NCBI GenBank assembly: GCA_964017045.1
Contig: OZ024808.1
Location: forward strand, 29,358,495-29,422,494
DNA length: 64,000 nt
From: Omphiscola glabra
Taxonomy: Eukaryota > Mollusca > Gastropoda > Lymnaeidae
Direction of reading: 5' to 3'
Below are positions 1-10,615 of this stretch, one piece after another. The stretch's first letter is position 1. Each line of letters begins with the position of its first letter. The position numbers and the translations under genes are program-made. Under the pieces are notes generated by a model that had not been told where the DNA came from, ran no database searches, and worked only from the letters and a program-made list of their open reading frames with translations.

Positions 1-250
1 TAAAATGAAATGAGTTATTTGCACATTTTAAATTCTTGACTCATTAAAAATCCAAAATAATTGTATCTTTTGAGAGTTTTTTTTCTGGTTTTTGGGGAAA
101 GTCTTAGATTTATTGCCAACACTGGAGTATTTTACTCTCGGGGTCAGACTTGATTTAGCTTGACTTCACTTATGAAAATGACAAGACATTCATAATGAAG
201 ATAAAAAATAAGCCTTAGGGTTAGACAGAAAAATATACTCCGACCCAACC
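1..250 (+). repeat. dispersed repeat, copy 1 (partner 60985-61325)
   Basis: This stretch matches 60985-61325 in the same orientation with many small differences. Shared blocks include 'ccaaaataattgtatctttt', 'tggggaa...ttattgccaa', 'gcttgatttagc' and 'cataatgaagat'. The second copy lies directly upstream of an I-like reverse transcriptase fragment, so this may be non-coding flank of that element. No protein is recognised. Confidence 0.7.
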
Positions 251-324
251 CCCAATCCAAGAAACTGTGTTCCCTGGAATAGAACACACCTTGTTTTGGA
301 GATGGGACAATAGACTGCGGCCAA

Positions 325-868
325 TTCCACGCCACCGTTCGCTTCCCCTTTCGCCGCCACCGTTTCGCTACCCATTCACCGCCACCGCTTCGCTACCCTT
401 TCGCCGCCACCTTTTCACTACCTTTTCGCCGCCACCGTTTCACTACCTTTTCGCCGCCACCGTTTCGCTACCCTTTCGCCGCCACCTTGTCGCTGTTTTT
501 TCGCCGCCACCTTGTCGCTGCCCTTTCGCCGCCACCGTTTCGCTGCCCTTTCGCCGCCACCGTTTCGCTGCCCTTTCGCCGCCACCGTTTCGCTGCCCTT
601 TCGCCGCCACCGTTTCGCTGCCCTTTCGCCGCCACCGTTTCGCTGCCCTTTCGCCGCCACCGTTTCGCTGCCCTTTCGCCGCCACCGTTTCGCTGCCCTT
701 TCGCCGCCACCGTTTCGCTGCCCTTTCGCTGCCACCGTTTCGCTGCCTTTTCGCCGCCACCGTTTCGCTGCCCTTTACCGCCACCGTTTCGCGGCCCTTT
801 CGCCGCCACCTTGTCGCTGCCCTTTCGCCGCCACCGTTTCGCTGCCCTTTCGCCACTGCCATTTCGAC
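325..868. repeat. 25-bp GC-rich tandem repeat
   Basis: About 21 copies of a 25-bp unit containing 'ctttcgccgccaccgttt'. The central copies (roughly 525-720) are almost identical and the edges are degenerate. Because the unit is not a multiple of three and has no stop codon on either strand, it creates several overlapping open frames, none of which is a credible gene. It is strikingly GC-rich against an AT-rich background. Confidence 0.95.
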
Positions 869-1297
869 AACAAATATATAAACATTGGACCATTAAAAAA
901 ATTTCTATATTATAAAATGAAATTGAGCGATATATCTTTGTATCAATCAATCACAACGAAGACGCAACTTAATGTACCACTTCCAGTCCACCTAGAAATT
1001 TAAAAACTTGATAATATTGGGGCTGTTCAGGGGGGGTTGGCGTTGAGGGTGGGGGTGAAAATTTTAAGGAATATGTTGCCATTGGCAACGAAAAACAGAA
1101 AAAACTTATTTTGGGGGATTAGGTTTGGGGTGGGGCTGAAAACTTGAAAGAATGCGCTGTAATCGGAACCGAGTCTATCCGCCAAGTTTCAGCTCGATAG
1201 GTTGACAGGAACTAGGTCAGATAGCCGTCTGAATATTTTGCCACACACCCAGGCAGAAAGAAACACACGACCAAAAGCCAAGTCAAGATAAAGGATT
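869..1297. other. unassigned spacer, G-rich in the middle
   Basis: No gene is seen. 1020-1150 is G-rich with two related halves ('gggggttggcg', 'ggggtggggctgaaaa'). 1160-1270 contains a compact non-tandem block ('ccaagtttcagctcgatag') that reads like the end of an old mobile element, but I cannot name it. Confidence 0.4.
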
Positions 1298-4200
1298 TTA
1301 AATAAGAGGAGTCGCTAATCTTACTTTCAGTAATGGAATGGGTGTTACGGGTGTGTCCAACAAATAAGAGGCGCTAATCTTACTTTCAGTAATGGAATGG
1401 GTGTTACGGGTGTGTCCAACAAATAAGAGGAGTCGCTAATCTTACTTTCAGTAATGGAATAGGTGTTACGGGTGTGTCCAACAAATAAGAGGAGTCGCTA
1501 ATCTTACTTTCAGTAATGGAATGGGTGTTACGGGTGTGTCCAACAAATAAGAGGAGTCGCTAATCTTACTTTCAGTAATGGAATAGGTGTTACGGGTGTG
1601 TCCAACAAATAAGAGGAGGTGCTAATCTTACTTTCAGTAATGGAATAGGTGTTACGGGTGTGTCCAACAAATAAGAGGAGTCGCTAATCTTACTTTCAGT
1701 AATGGAATAGGTGTTACGGGTGTGTCCAACAAATAAGAGGAGTCGCTAATCTAACTTTCAGTAATGGAATGGGTGTTACGGGTGTGTCCAACAAATAAGA
1801 GGCGCTAATCTTACTTTCAGTAATGGAATGGGTGTTACGGGTGTGTCCAACAAATAAGAGGCGCTAATCTTACTTTCAGTAATGGAATGGGTGTTACGGG
1901 TGTGTCCAACAAATAAGAGTCGCTAATCTTACTTTCAGTAATGGAATGGGTGTTACGGGTGTGTCCAACAAATAAGAGGCGCTAATCTTACTTTCAGTAA
2001 TGAAATAGGTGTTACGGGTGTGTCCAACAAATAAGAGGAGTCGCTAATCTTACTTTCAGTAATGGAATGGGTGTTACGGGTGTGTCCAACAAATAAGAGG
2101 AGTCGCTAATCTTACTTTCAGTAATGGAATAGGTGTTACGGGTGTGTCCAACAAATAAGAGGAGTCGCTAATCTTACTTTCAGTAATGGAATGGGTGTTA
2201 CGGGTGTGTCCAACAAATAAGAGGATGCGCTAATCTTAATTTCAGTAATGGAATAGGTGTTACGGGTGTGTCCAACAATTAAGAGGAGTCGCTAATCTAA
2301 CTTTCAGTAATGGAATGGGTGTTACGGGTGTGTCCAACAAATAAGAGGAGTCGCTAATCTTACTTTCAGTAATGGAATGGGTGTTACAGGTGTGTCCAAC
2401 AAATAAGAGGAGTCGCTAATCTTACTTTCAGTAATGGAATAGGTGTTACGGGTGTGTCCAACAAATAAGAGGAGTCGCTAATCTTACTTTCAGTAATGGA
2501 ATAGGTGTTACGGGTGTGTCCAACAAATAAGAGGAGTCGCTAATCTAACTTTCAGTAATGGAATGGGTGTTACGGGTGTGTCCAACAAATAAGAGGAGTC
2601 GCTAATCTTACTTTCAGTAATGGAATGGGTGTTACGGGTGTGTCCAACAAATAAGAGGAGTCGCTAATCTAACTTTCAGTAATGGAATGGGTGTTACGGG
2701 TGTGTCTAACAAATAAGAGGCGCTAATCTTACATTCAGTAATGGAATGGGTGTTACGGGTGTGTCCAACAAATAAGAGGAGTCGCTAATCTAACTTTCAG
2801 TAATTGAATGGGTGTTACGGGTGTGTCCAACAAATAAGAGTCGCTAATCTTACTTTCAGTAATGGAATGGGTGTTACGGGTGTGTCCAACAAATAAGAGG
2901 CGCTAATCTTACTTTCAGTAATGGAATAGGTGTCACGGGTGTGTCCAACAAATAAGAGTCGCTAATCTTACTTTCAGTAATGGAATAGGTGTTCCGGGTG
3001 TGTCCAACAAATAAGAGTCGCTAATCTTACTTTCAGTAATGGAATAGGTGTTACGGGTGTGTCCAACAAATAAGAGTCGCTAATCTTACTTTCAGTAATG
3101 GAATAGGTGTTACGGGTGTGTCCAACAAATAAGAGGCGCTAATCTTACTTTCAGTAATGGAATAAGTGTTACGGGTGTGTCCAACAAATAAGAGGCGCTA
3201 ATCTTACTTTCAGTAATGGAATAGGTGTTACGGGTGTGTCCAACAAATAAGAGTCGCTAATGTTACTTTCAGTAATGGAATGGGTGTTACGGGTGTGTCC
3301 AACAAATAAGAGAAGTCGCTAATCTTACTTTCAGTAATGGAATGGGTGTTACCGGTGTGTCTAACAAATAAGAGGCGCTAAACTTACTTTCAGTAATGGA
3401 ATGGGTGTTACGGGTGTGTCCAACAAATAAGAGTCGCTAATCTTACTTTCAGTAATGGAATGGGTGTTACGGGTGTGTCCAACAAATAAAAGGAGTCGCT
3501 AATCTTATTTTCAGTAATGGAATGGGTGTTACGGGTGTGTCCAACAAATAAGAGGCGCTAATCTTGCTTTCAGTAATGGAATGGGTGTTACGGGTGTGTC
3601 CAACAAATAAGAGGAGTCGCTAATCTTACTTTCAGTAATGGAATGGGTGTTACGTGTGTGTCCAACAAATAAGAGGAGTCGCTAATCTTACTTTCAGTAA
3701 TGGAATGGGTGTTACGGGTGTGTCCAACAAATAAGAGGCGCTAATCTTACTTTCAGTAATGGAATAGGTGTTACGGGTGTGTCCAACAAATAAGAGGCGC
3801 TAATCTTACTTTCAGTAATGGAATGGGTGTTACGGGTGTGTCCAACAAATAAGAGAGGCGCTAATCTTACTTTCAGTAATGGAATGGGTGTTACGGGTGT
3901 GTCCAACAAATAAGAGGCGCTAATCTTACTTTCAGTAATGGAATGGGTGTTACGGGTGTGTCCAACAAATAAGAGTCACTAATCTTACTTTCAGTAATGG
4001 AATAGGTTTTACGGGTGTGTCAAACAAATAAGAGGCGCTAATCTTACTTTCAGTAATGGAATGGGTGTTACGGGTGTGTCCAACAAATAAGAGGAGTCGC
4101 TAATCTTACTTTCAGTAATGGAATGGGTGTTACGGGTGTGTCCAAAAATAAGAGGCGCCGCTAATCTTACTTTCAGTAATGGAATGGGTGTTACGGGTGT

Positions 4201-6096
4201 GTCCAACAAATAAGAGCCGCTAATCTTACTTTCAGTAATGGAATGGGTGTTACGGGTGTGTCCAACAAATAAGAGGCGCTAATCTTACTTTCAGTAATGG
4301 AATGGGTGTTACGGGTGTGTCCAACAAATAAGAGGCGCTAATCTTACTTTCAGTAATGGAATGGGTGTTACGGGTGTGTCCAACAAATAGGAGGCGCTAA
4401 TCTTACTTTCAGTAATGGAATGGGTTTTACGGGTGTGTCCAACAAATAAGAGGCGCTAATCTTACTATCAGTAATGGAATAGGTGTTACGGTTGTGTCCA
4501 ACAAATAAGAGGAGTCGCTAATCTTACTTTCAGTAATGGAATGGGTGTTACGGGTGTGTCCAACAAATAAGAGTCGCTAATGTTACTTTCAGTAATGGAA
4601 TGGGTGTTACGGGTGTGTCCAACAAATAAGAGGCGCTAATCTTACTTTCAGTAATGGAATGGGTGTTACGGGTGTGTCCAACAAATAAGAGGCGCTAATC
4701 TTACTTTCAGTAATGGAATAGGTGTTACGGGTGTGTCCAACAAATAAGAGGCGCTAATCTTACTTTCAGTAATGGAATGGGTGTTACGGGTGTGTCCAAC
4801 AAATAAGAGTCGCTAATGTTACTTTCAGTAATGGAATGGGTGTTACGGGTGTGTCCAAAAATAAGAGGCGCCGCTAATCTTACTTTCAGTAATGGAATGG
4901 GTGTTACGGGTGTGTCCAACAAATAAGAGCCGCTAATCTTACTTTCAGTAATGGAATGGGTGTTACGGGTGTGTCCAACAAATAAGAGGCGCTAATCTTA
5001 CTTTCAGTAATGGAATGGGTGTTACGGGTGAGTCCAACAAATAAGAGGCGCTAATCTTACTTTCAGTAATGGAATGGGTGTTACGGGTGTGTCCAACAAA
5101 TAAGAGGCGCTAATCTTACATTCATTAATGGAATGGGTGTTACGGGTGTGTCCAACAAATAAGAGGAGTCGCTAATCTTACTTTCAGTAATGGAATGGGT
5201 GTTACGGGTGTGTCCAACAAATAAGAGGCGCAAATCTTACTTTCAGTAATGGAATGGGTGTTACGTGTGTGTCCAAAAATAAGAGGCGCTAATCTTACTT
5301 TCAGTAATGGAATGGGTGTTACGGGTGTGTCCAACAAATAAGAGGCGCTAATCTTACTTTCAGTAATGGAATGGGTGTTACGTGTGTGTCCAACAAATAA
5401 GAGTCGCTAATCTTACTTTCAGTAATCAAATAGGTGTTACGGGTGTGTCCAACAAATAAGAGCCGCTAATCTTACTTTCAGTAATGGAATGGGTGTTACG
5501 GGTGTGTCCAACAAATAAGAGCCGCTAATCTTACTTTCAGTAATGGAATGGGTGTTACGGGTGTGTCCAACAAATAAGAGTCGCTAATCTTACTTTTAGT
5601 AATGGAATGGGTGTTACTGGTGTGTCCAACAAACAAGAGGCGCAAATCTTACTTTCAGTAATGGAATGGGTGTTACGGGTGTGTCCAAAAATAAGAGGCG
5701 CTAATCTTACTTTCAGTAATGGAATGGGTGTTACGGGTGTGTCCAACAAATAAGAGGCGCTAATCTTACTTTCAGTAATGGAATGGGTGTTACGTGTGTG
5801 TCCAACAAATAAGAGTCGCTAATCTTACTTTCAGTAATCAAATAGGTGTTACGGGTGTGTCCAACAAATAAGAGGCGCTAATCTTACTTTCAGTAATGGA
5901 ATGGGTGTTACGGGTGTGTCCAAAAATAAGAGGCGCTAATCTTACTTTCAGTAATGGAATGGGTGTTACGGGTGTGTCCAAAAATAAGAGGCGCTAATCT
6001 TACTTTCAGTAATGGAATGGGTGTTACGGGTGTGTCCAAAAATAAGAGGCGCTAATCTTACTTTCAGTAATGGAATAGGTGTTACGGGTGTGTCCA
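1298..6096. repeat. 58-62-bp minisatellite array
   Basis: About 80 copies of a unit with core 'cttactttcagtaatggaat' followed by 'gggtgttacgggtgtgtcc'. Unit length varies because the join after 'aataagag' is either 'gagtcgc' (62 bp), 'tcgc' (59 bp) or 'gcgc' (58 bp), and some units have 'ccaaaaataag' instead of 'ccaacaaataag'. The 62-bp form dominates the left third and the shorter forms the right two thirds, so the array grew by local expansion of variants. The short frames inside it are not genes. Confidence 0.97.
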
Positions 6097-6239
6097 AAAA
6101 ATGAAGTTTAAGTGTGTTGAAGCATTGTGGACACGTTTACTTAAGTATATCAATGTTTCGGAACGTGACTGTTATGTAGACGAAGTGTTTACGTCATATT
6201 TCCCCGTGCTGTCAACTCTAGCTGACTCCATGCTCTGAA

Positions 6240-6745
6240 CCGTAGTGCGGTGTGGCTAGCTAAAAATAGTCTCTCTTGACTTTGTTTACACCTATATTAA
6301 ATTAATAGTCTGTTTCCTTTGAATTATATATAATTATCTGGAGAGCTCTGGAAAGGAAGCCATTGTGTTAGGTCTCTCTATAAATATCAGTAGAAAAGAC
6401 TATAAAAGGGGACGAGAGTTATTTGTAGATGATTTTGACTATCATTTATAGCGAGATATTTTGAGCGTGTGTTCTTTTATGGTGTGCTATTTCCGTCATT
6501 GTACCTTTTTAAAATATTGTGCATTCTTCAACATTGTACCGGTATAAGCAAATCGTTAATCTGTAAGTCAATAGCTTGAATTATATTTCTTTGAATTTTG
6601 AAACTTATCATTAACATATTAAAATTTATTAATTGTAATTTGCCCTGGCTTGAGTATCGTATTTCTTTGTTATAGAATTTAACTTTTGGTATCGTCTTTC
6701 GTGTATTGTTTTGGAATTAGCCATACATTTAAATAAGAGATTAAT
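6240..6745 (+). repeat. dispersed repeat with TATAAAAGGGGACGAG motif (inverted partner 29200-29795)
   Basis: The reverse complement of 29200-29795 aligns here over most of its length. Shared blocks include 'tgtttac' plus 'aatagtctgt', 'atcagtagaaaag', 'aaaaggggacga', and further right a tract which in translation reads INLLFKCMA here and VNLLFMCIA in the partner. 'ctataaaaggggacgag' at 6399-6415 resembles a TATA box, so the element may carry a promoter, for example as part of an LTR. No coding capacity is recognisable. Confidence 0.7.
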
Positions 6746-7063
6746 TGCTCCATACTTATAACAATACGTGACATTGACCCAGTTGGAAAGATGAAAACTT
6801 TTGGATAAGATTTTCTTTGACACCATAATTGGGGCACATATTTATGAGAGTGACATTGGTTTTTATTAAAAATCTATTGTAAATATTTTGTGAAAAAACA
6901 TTTGACAATGTGGGAAGAATGAGAGTGGATACATTTTTAGTGGATAACAAATTACAAACACAAACATTTTACAGGCGTGGATGTTTAATCTTTAAAAAAG
7001 ATATCTTTCAAAAATCATATTTCTAAAAAATAAAGTTCAAAGGGCGTGAATATATAAGAGATG

Positions 7064-7410
7064 TTGTTATATATATAAGAATGAGCTAGGCTGACCGTAA
7101 CGCCAAAAGAAACGACGCTATTTAAATGCTTTTGAATTCTTAAAATAATGATATTGATTTTCTATATAGTTTACTGAAATCGAATGAATTAAAATGCGCA
7201 AACAATAAAATGTAACTACTTTTATTTTATTAAAAGTTTAAGTATTATTGTTTTAAATTACAAATACATTTAAAATTAAAGTAAAGGAACTATCTTAAGC
7301 GTTTGAAAGTTATGAAAAAAATAGATTAAGATCAAAGAAATAAACCATTATCACATTTATCGGGAAAACCCAAAAATATGTTGTTTTAGTGCGTTGTTAA
7401 TATTGCAACA
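7064..7410 (+). repeat. AT-rich dispersed repeat, copy 1
   Basis: This is the inverted partner of 45825-46135 with matches along its whole length: 'taagaatgagct' then 'gctgaccgtaa', 'aaggaacta', 'gtttgaaagttatg', 'tatcgggaaa' and 'gttttagtgcgt'. A more diverged third copy is at 12590-12825. A TA-rich tract sits at the 'agaatgagct' end in this copy and at 45.8-46.2 kb. Confidence 0.75.
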
Positions 7411-8409
7411 TAAAAATAAAAAAAAAAATTTTCTAAATAAACATGCAGGTGACTTTTTATTCATTCCAAAAATATATTTTTAATAAGAAAATTCCATTAA
7501 AGTTAATCAGCGCAGTAAAACCCCATAGACAAATAGCATTTAATAGTGCACTTATCACTTATCCAAATAATACCAAACCATATTAAGTGAAAAAAAAGTG
7601 TACTTTCGTGCGTAGCGGCTACACTCCAGTGGTTTGATTTTATAAATGTTTTCTAAACTCTGTATGTGTGTTTGGGGGGGGGGGGGGGTACCATTCTTTA
7701 ATTTTGCCTCAGGCAGTACAAGATACGCCTCAGAATAAAGGAATGAATTTGATAAATAATTAACCTTCTTTGGTACATATATATCGGTGGTAGGATGTAT
7801 ACATTTTTTCGTGGATGACAATATTTTTAAATCCGATGATGTCTTATTTGTGGAAAAATAGATGTTAAATTCTCTTTTTACAAATAAACATGTTGACCAA
7901 TTAAGAAAATCAATGGCGTTAATGAAATGTGGGTACATTTCTATACGTACACTCATGAAAAGCACAACCCAAACATTTTACACAAGTTAAAATTTAATTT
8001 TGAACAATAGAGATGGGTTCAGATTTTCTTTTTAGAAAATGGAATTTTATTTTTGATTTTACTTTATGAAAAGTGAAGTGAGTGTATATTGTCATGAGAT
8101 TAATGACATTTCTGTAAAAACAGACACTCAAGTCTGTTACAGGCGCGAAAAACGGTTAAGAGATTTTTCTTTCGATAAAAGAATTCTTTGTTTTACAATT
8201 TTCCGATAATATAGTAGAAAACAAAAGCAAAAGTTTGGTTAAATTTTAAATGAAGAAATCGGTATATCAAATTCCATTACTATAAAATATATTTTAAATG
8301 ATATATAGAGATTATAAGGTAAATTTAAGATTAAGTTTTCACAATTTTTAGAGAAAATATTTTTTAGTTAAAGGTCACGAAAAGTGATAGAGTAGGCCCA
8401 GTGTAGTAT
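7411..8409. other. AT-rich spacer, nothing recognised
   Basis: There is a run of G at about 7674-7688. A 136-codon open frame on the minus strand (7555-7965) has no recognisable domain and uses AT-rich low-complexity codons, so I do not call it a gene. Confidence 0.4.
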
Positions 8410-8912
8410 CTAGAACATCTTTCTTTCGAGCATTTACAGAGCTGATGTGCTGAATGACCTTATAGTTCCTACAGAGCTGATGTGCTGAATGACCTTCTGG
8501 TCCCAACAGTGATTATGTGTTGAATAATTTTCTACCCCTACAGAGCTGATCTGCTGAATGACCTTCTAGTCCTTACAGAGCTGGTGTGCTGAGTGACCTT
8601 CTAGTCCCTACGGAGCTGATGTGCTGAGTGATCTTCTAGTCCCCACAGAGCTAACGCGATGAATGACCTTCTAGCCCCTACAGAGCTAATGTGCTGAATG
8701 ACCTTCTGGTCCCTACGGACCTGATGTGCTGAATGATCTTCTGGTCCCTACAGAGCTGATGTGCTAAATGACCTTCTAGACCCTACAGAGCTGATGTGCT
8801 GAATGACCTTCTGGTCCCTATGGACCTGATGTGCTGAATGACCTTCTGGTCCCTACAGAGCTGATGTGCTGAATGACCTTCTAGACCCTACAGAGCTGAT
8901 GTGCTGAATCAA
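8410..8912. repeat. 35-bp tandem repeat
   Basis: About 14 imperfect copies of a 35-bp unit built from 'cagagctgatgtgctgaat' and 'gaccttctagtccct'. Variants such as 'acggacctgatg' recur, suggesting amplification of two-unit blocks. Confidence 0.93.
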
Positions 8913-9365
8913 ATAACACAAAGCAGTGAAACAGTTCATATTAATATATTTAAAACTTTTGCATGAATTTAGGTAAAAAAATGCATAAGAAACAACAAAA
9001 TTTATATATCCACATAAAATCTCACACCTAGGCCTACATCCACCAAAATGTTCACTCTCCACAAAAAAAAAATAAAATCACACACTCTATCAACAGTTTT
9101 TGCCAATGTCTACTCAACACTATTTTCATTTCACACACACTCCTCACGTGTATTCTTTTCCGACACACCGCTATGGTAATGTGAGGCTGAGACAAATCAT
9201 GGGATTCACTATGGAACAAACTTAAGGAAAAACTCATTATCGCTCAGCCAATATCAAAACAGACACATACCAGCACTAAAAAAAAACAACAGATGTCTGG
9301 TTATTCCCGATAAATGTGATTACGAGTTAACAATAGCCATACATAGTAGAGGATAATTTATTAAC
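8913..9365. other. spacer, nothing recognised
   Basis: AT-rich non-coding sequence leading into the I-like element. No domain, RNA gene or tandem repeat is seen. Confidence 0.4.
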
Positions 9366-9789
9366 CCACCTGGGGGAGCAATCGAGAGAAATTCTACCGG
9401 CTCTCATAAACAGAGCATGGACTTCAGGCAGGCTGCCGAAGTATGGAAGAAGCAATAGTTATTCCCATAGCAAAAGATGGAAAACAAGGGCATTGACCGA
9501 CAGGCCACCACCCAATTGGCATTACGTCGTGCGTTAAGAAAGTTGCAGAGCGAATGGTTAATGCAACACTCTACTGGTTCTTAAAAAGGCACAAGTGCTT
9601 ACCACCGACGGAAGGTGGTTGCCGCAAGGTGTCGCATGGACCAAGTCATACGTCTAACACAGTCAGTGACTAACGAACTCCAAATGAGAGATCATGCGGT
9701 AGCGGTGTTCGCTGATTTCCATCAGATATACGAAAAAGCTTGGCACACGGGCCTCATGTATAAATTCCAGAATCTGGGGATCTTGGTTA
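9366..9789 (+). pseudogene. I-like non-LTR retrotransposon, 5' part of reverse transcriptase (broken)
   Basis: Translation in shifting plus frames gives the conserved start of a non-LTR reverse transcriptase: a segment like ALINRAW..GRLPK, then AIVIPIAKDGKQGH, ITSCVKKVAERMVN, then DQVIRLTQSVTNELQMRDHA and VAVFADF, with a damaged YEKAWHTGLMYK. Several stops and frame changes are present, so this is a dead copy. The reading stops at about 9789, where an L2-like element begins, and resumes at about 10616 (ISGIMYKCVAEFLND). The two parts are one element split by an insertion. The RNase H domain further downstream places it in the I/Jockey group in the broad sense; the clade is inferred. Confidence 0.85.
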
Positions 9790-10541
9790 CGGTGTGCCAC
9801 AGTGGTCCGGTTTTGGGCCCGGTTCTATTCACAATGTATACCAGGCCATCCGCCATTACCTCACAGTTAGCGCAACAACAACCCTAGTCTGTGCTCTTGT
9901 TCTCTCTCGTCTTGACTATTGCAACTCTCTTCTGTCAGGTTCACCAAAACATTTCATAGAAAAATTACGACAGATTCAAAACTCAGCTGCTAGGCTAGTT
10001 CTAAAGGCAAAAAAAAAAACCTGCTTATGCTACACCACTACTTCACTCACTTCATTCGCTCCCTGTACAAGCACGGATTGACTATAAACTCTCTGTTCTC
10101 CGCCACAATTTTGTATCGAATTCCTGCCCTTCCTACCCAACCGAACTTCTCTCTGTCTATTCACCACTTCGACGGCTTCGCTCCTCCGCAGACATGCATA
10201 TTCTTTCTGTCCCCAAGACACGCACAAAAATATACGGTGAACGATCTTTCTCTTTCTGTGCCCCCAAAAAGTGTAATTCTCTTCCACTACACATCTGCAA
10301 TCTACCGACCATCGCAGCCTTCAAAGTTGCACTCAAAATACATGTCCTTAAACTCTACTATCCTGACTGATCCCCCCCCCCTTCTAAACGATAAATGATG
10401 CTGTTGGGTGCCATCCATGGTTTGACATGTAGATAATTCTGGAATTGGTGGAGTAAATATACATTTGTTTTGTTTTTAATACAATTGTTTCTATTTTCAT
10501 TTATGTATGTTAATTTTTTAGTTCATTATTACTTTTCTTAA
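9790..10541 (+). pseudogene. L2/CR1-like non-LTR retrotransposon fragment inserted in the I-like element
   Basis: It opens with the reverse transcriptase motif VPQxS..LGPVLFTMYTRP (one frame change), then jumps to the C-terminal part: IRHYLTVSATTTLVCALV, LSRLDYCNSLLSG, QIQNSAARLV. Further fragments correspond to the family's 'ARIDYKLS', 'RRLRSSAD' and 'GERSFSFCAP' stretches, spread over three frames. The reverse transcriptase core between these parts, including the second aspartate motif, is missing, so this copy carries an internal deletion as well as frame changes. After 10390 the sequence is 3' UTR. Orientation is the same as the host I-like element. Confidence 0.85.
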
Positions 10542-10615
10542 TTGTATGTACATCGCGGTAAGCCCAACCATAGGCTGGGGTACCGCGCTATATAAAAACA
10601 CTAATAATAATAATA
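10542..10615 (+). mobile_element. L2-like element 3' tail with hairpin and (TAA)n end
   Basis: The sequence runs from 'ttgtatgta' through 'catcgcggtaagcccaacca', 'taggctggggtaccgcgc' and 'tatataaaaac' into 'taataataataa'. 'gcggta' pairs with 'taccgc', and an inner 'agcc...ggct' pair gives a nested hairpin. In CR1/L2-type elements a 3' hairpin plus short repeats is the known template-recognition end. The same tail occurs at 31690-31772, and its left two thirds form the unit of the 43-bp array at 35577-37862. Confidence 0.8.

Noticed and set aside
267..1003. Several overlapping 100-200-codon frames on both strands
   Set aside because: They are all readings of the stop-free 25-bp GC-rich repeat in different frames.
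7555..7965. 136-codon minus-strand frame
   Set aside because: No recognisable domain, crosses a poly-G run, no splice or start context that sets it apart from AT-rich background.
10030..10398. Frames on both strands across 10030-10398
   Set aside because: These are shifted readings of the L2-like C-terminal region, already annotated.
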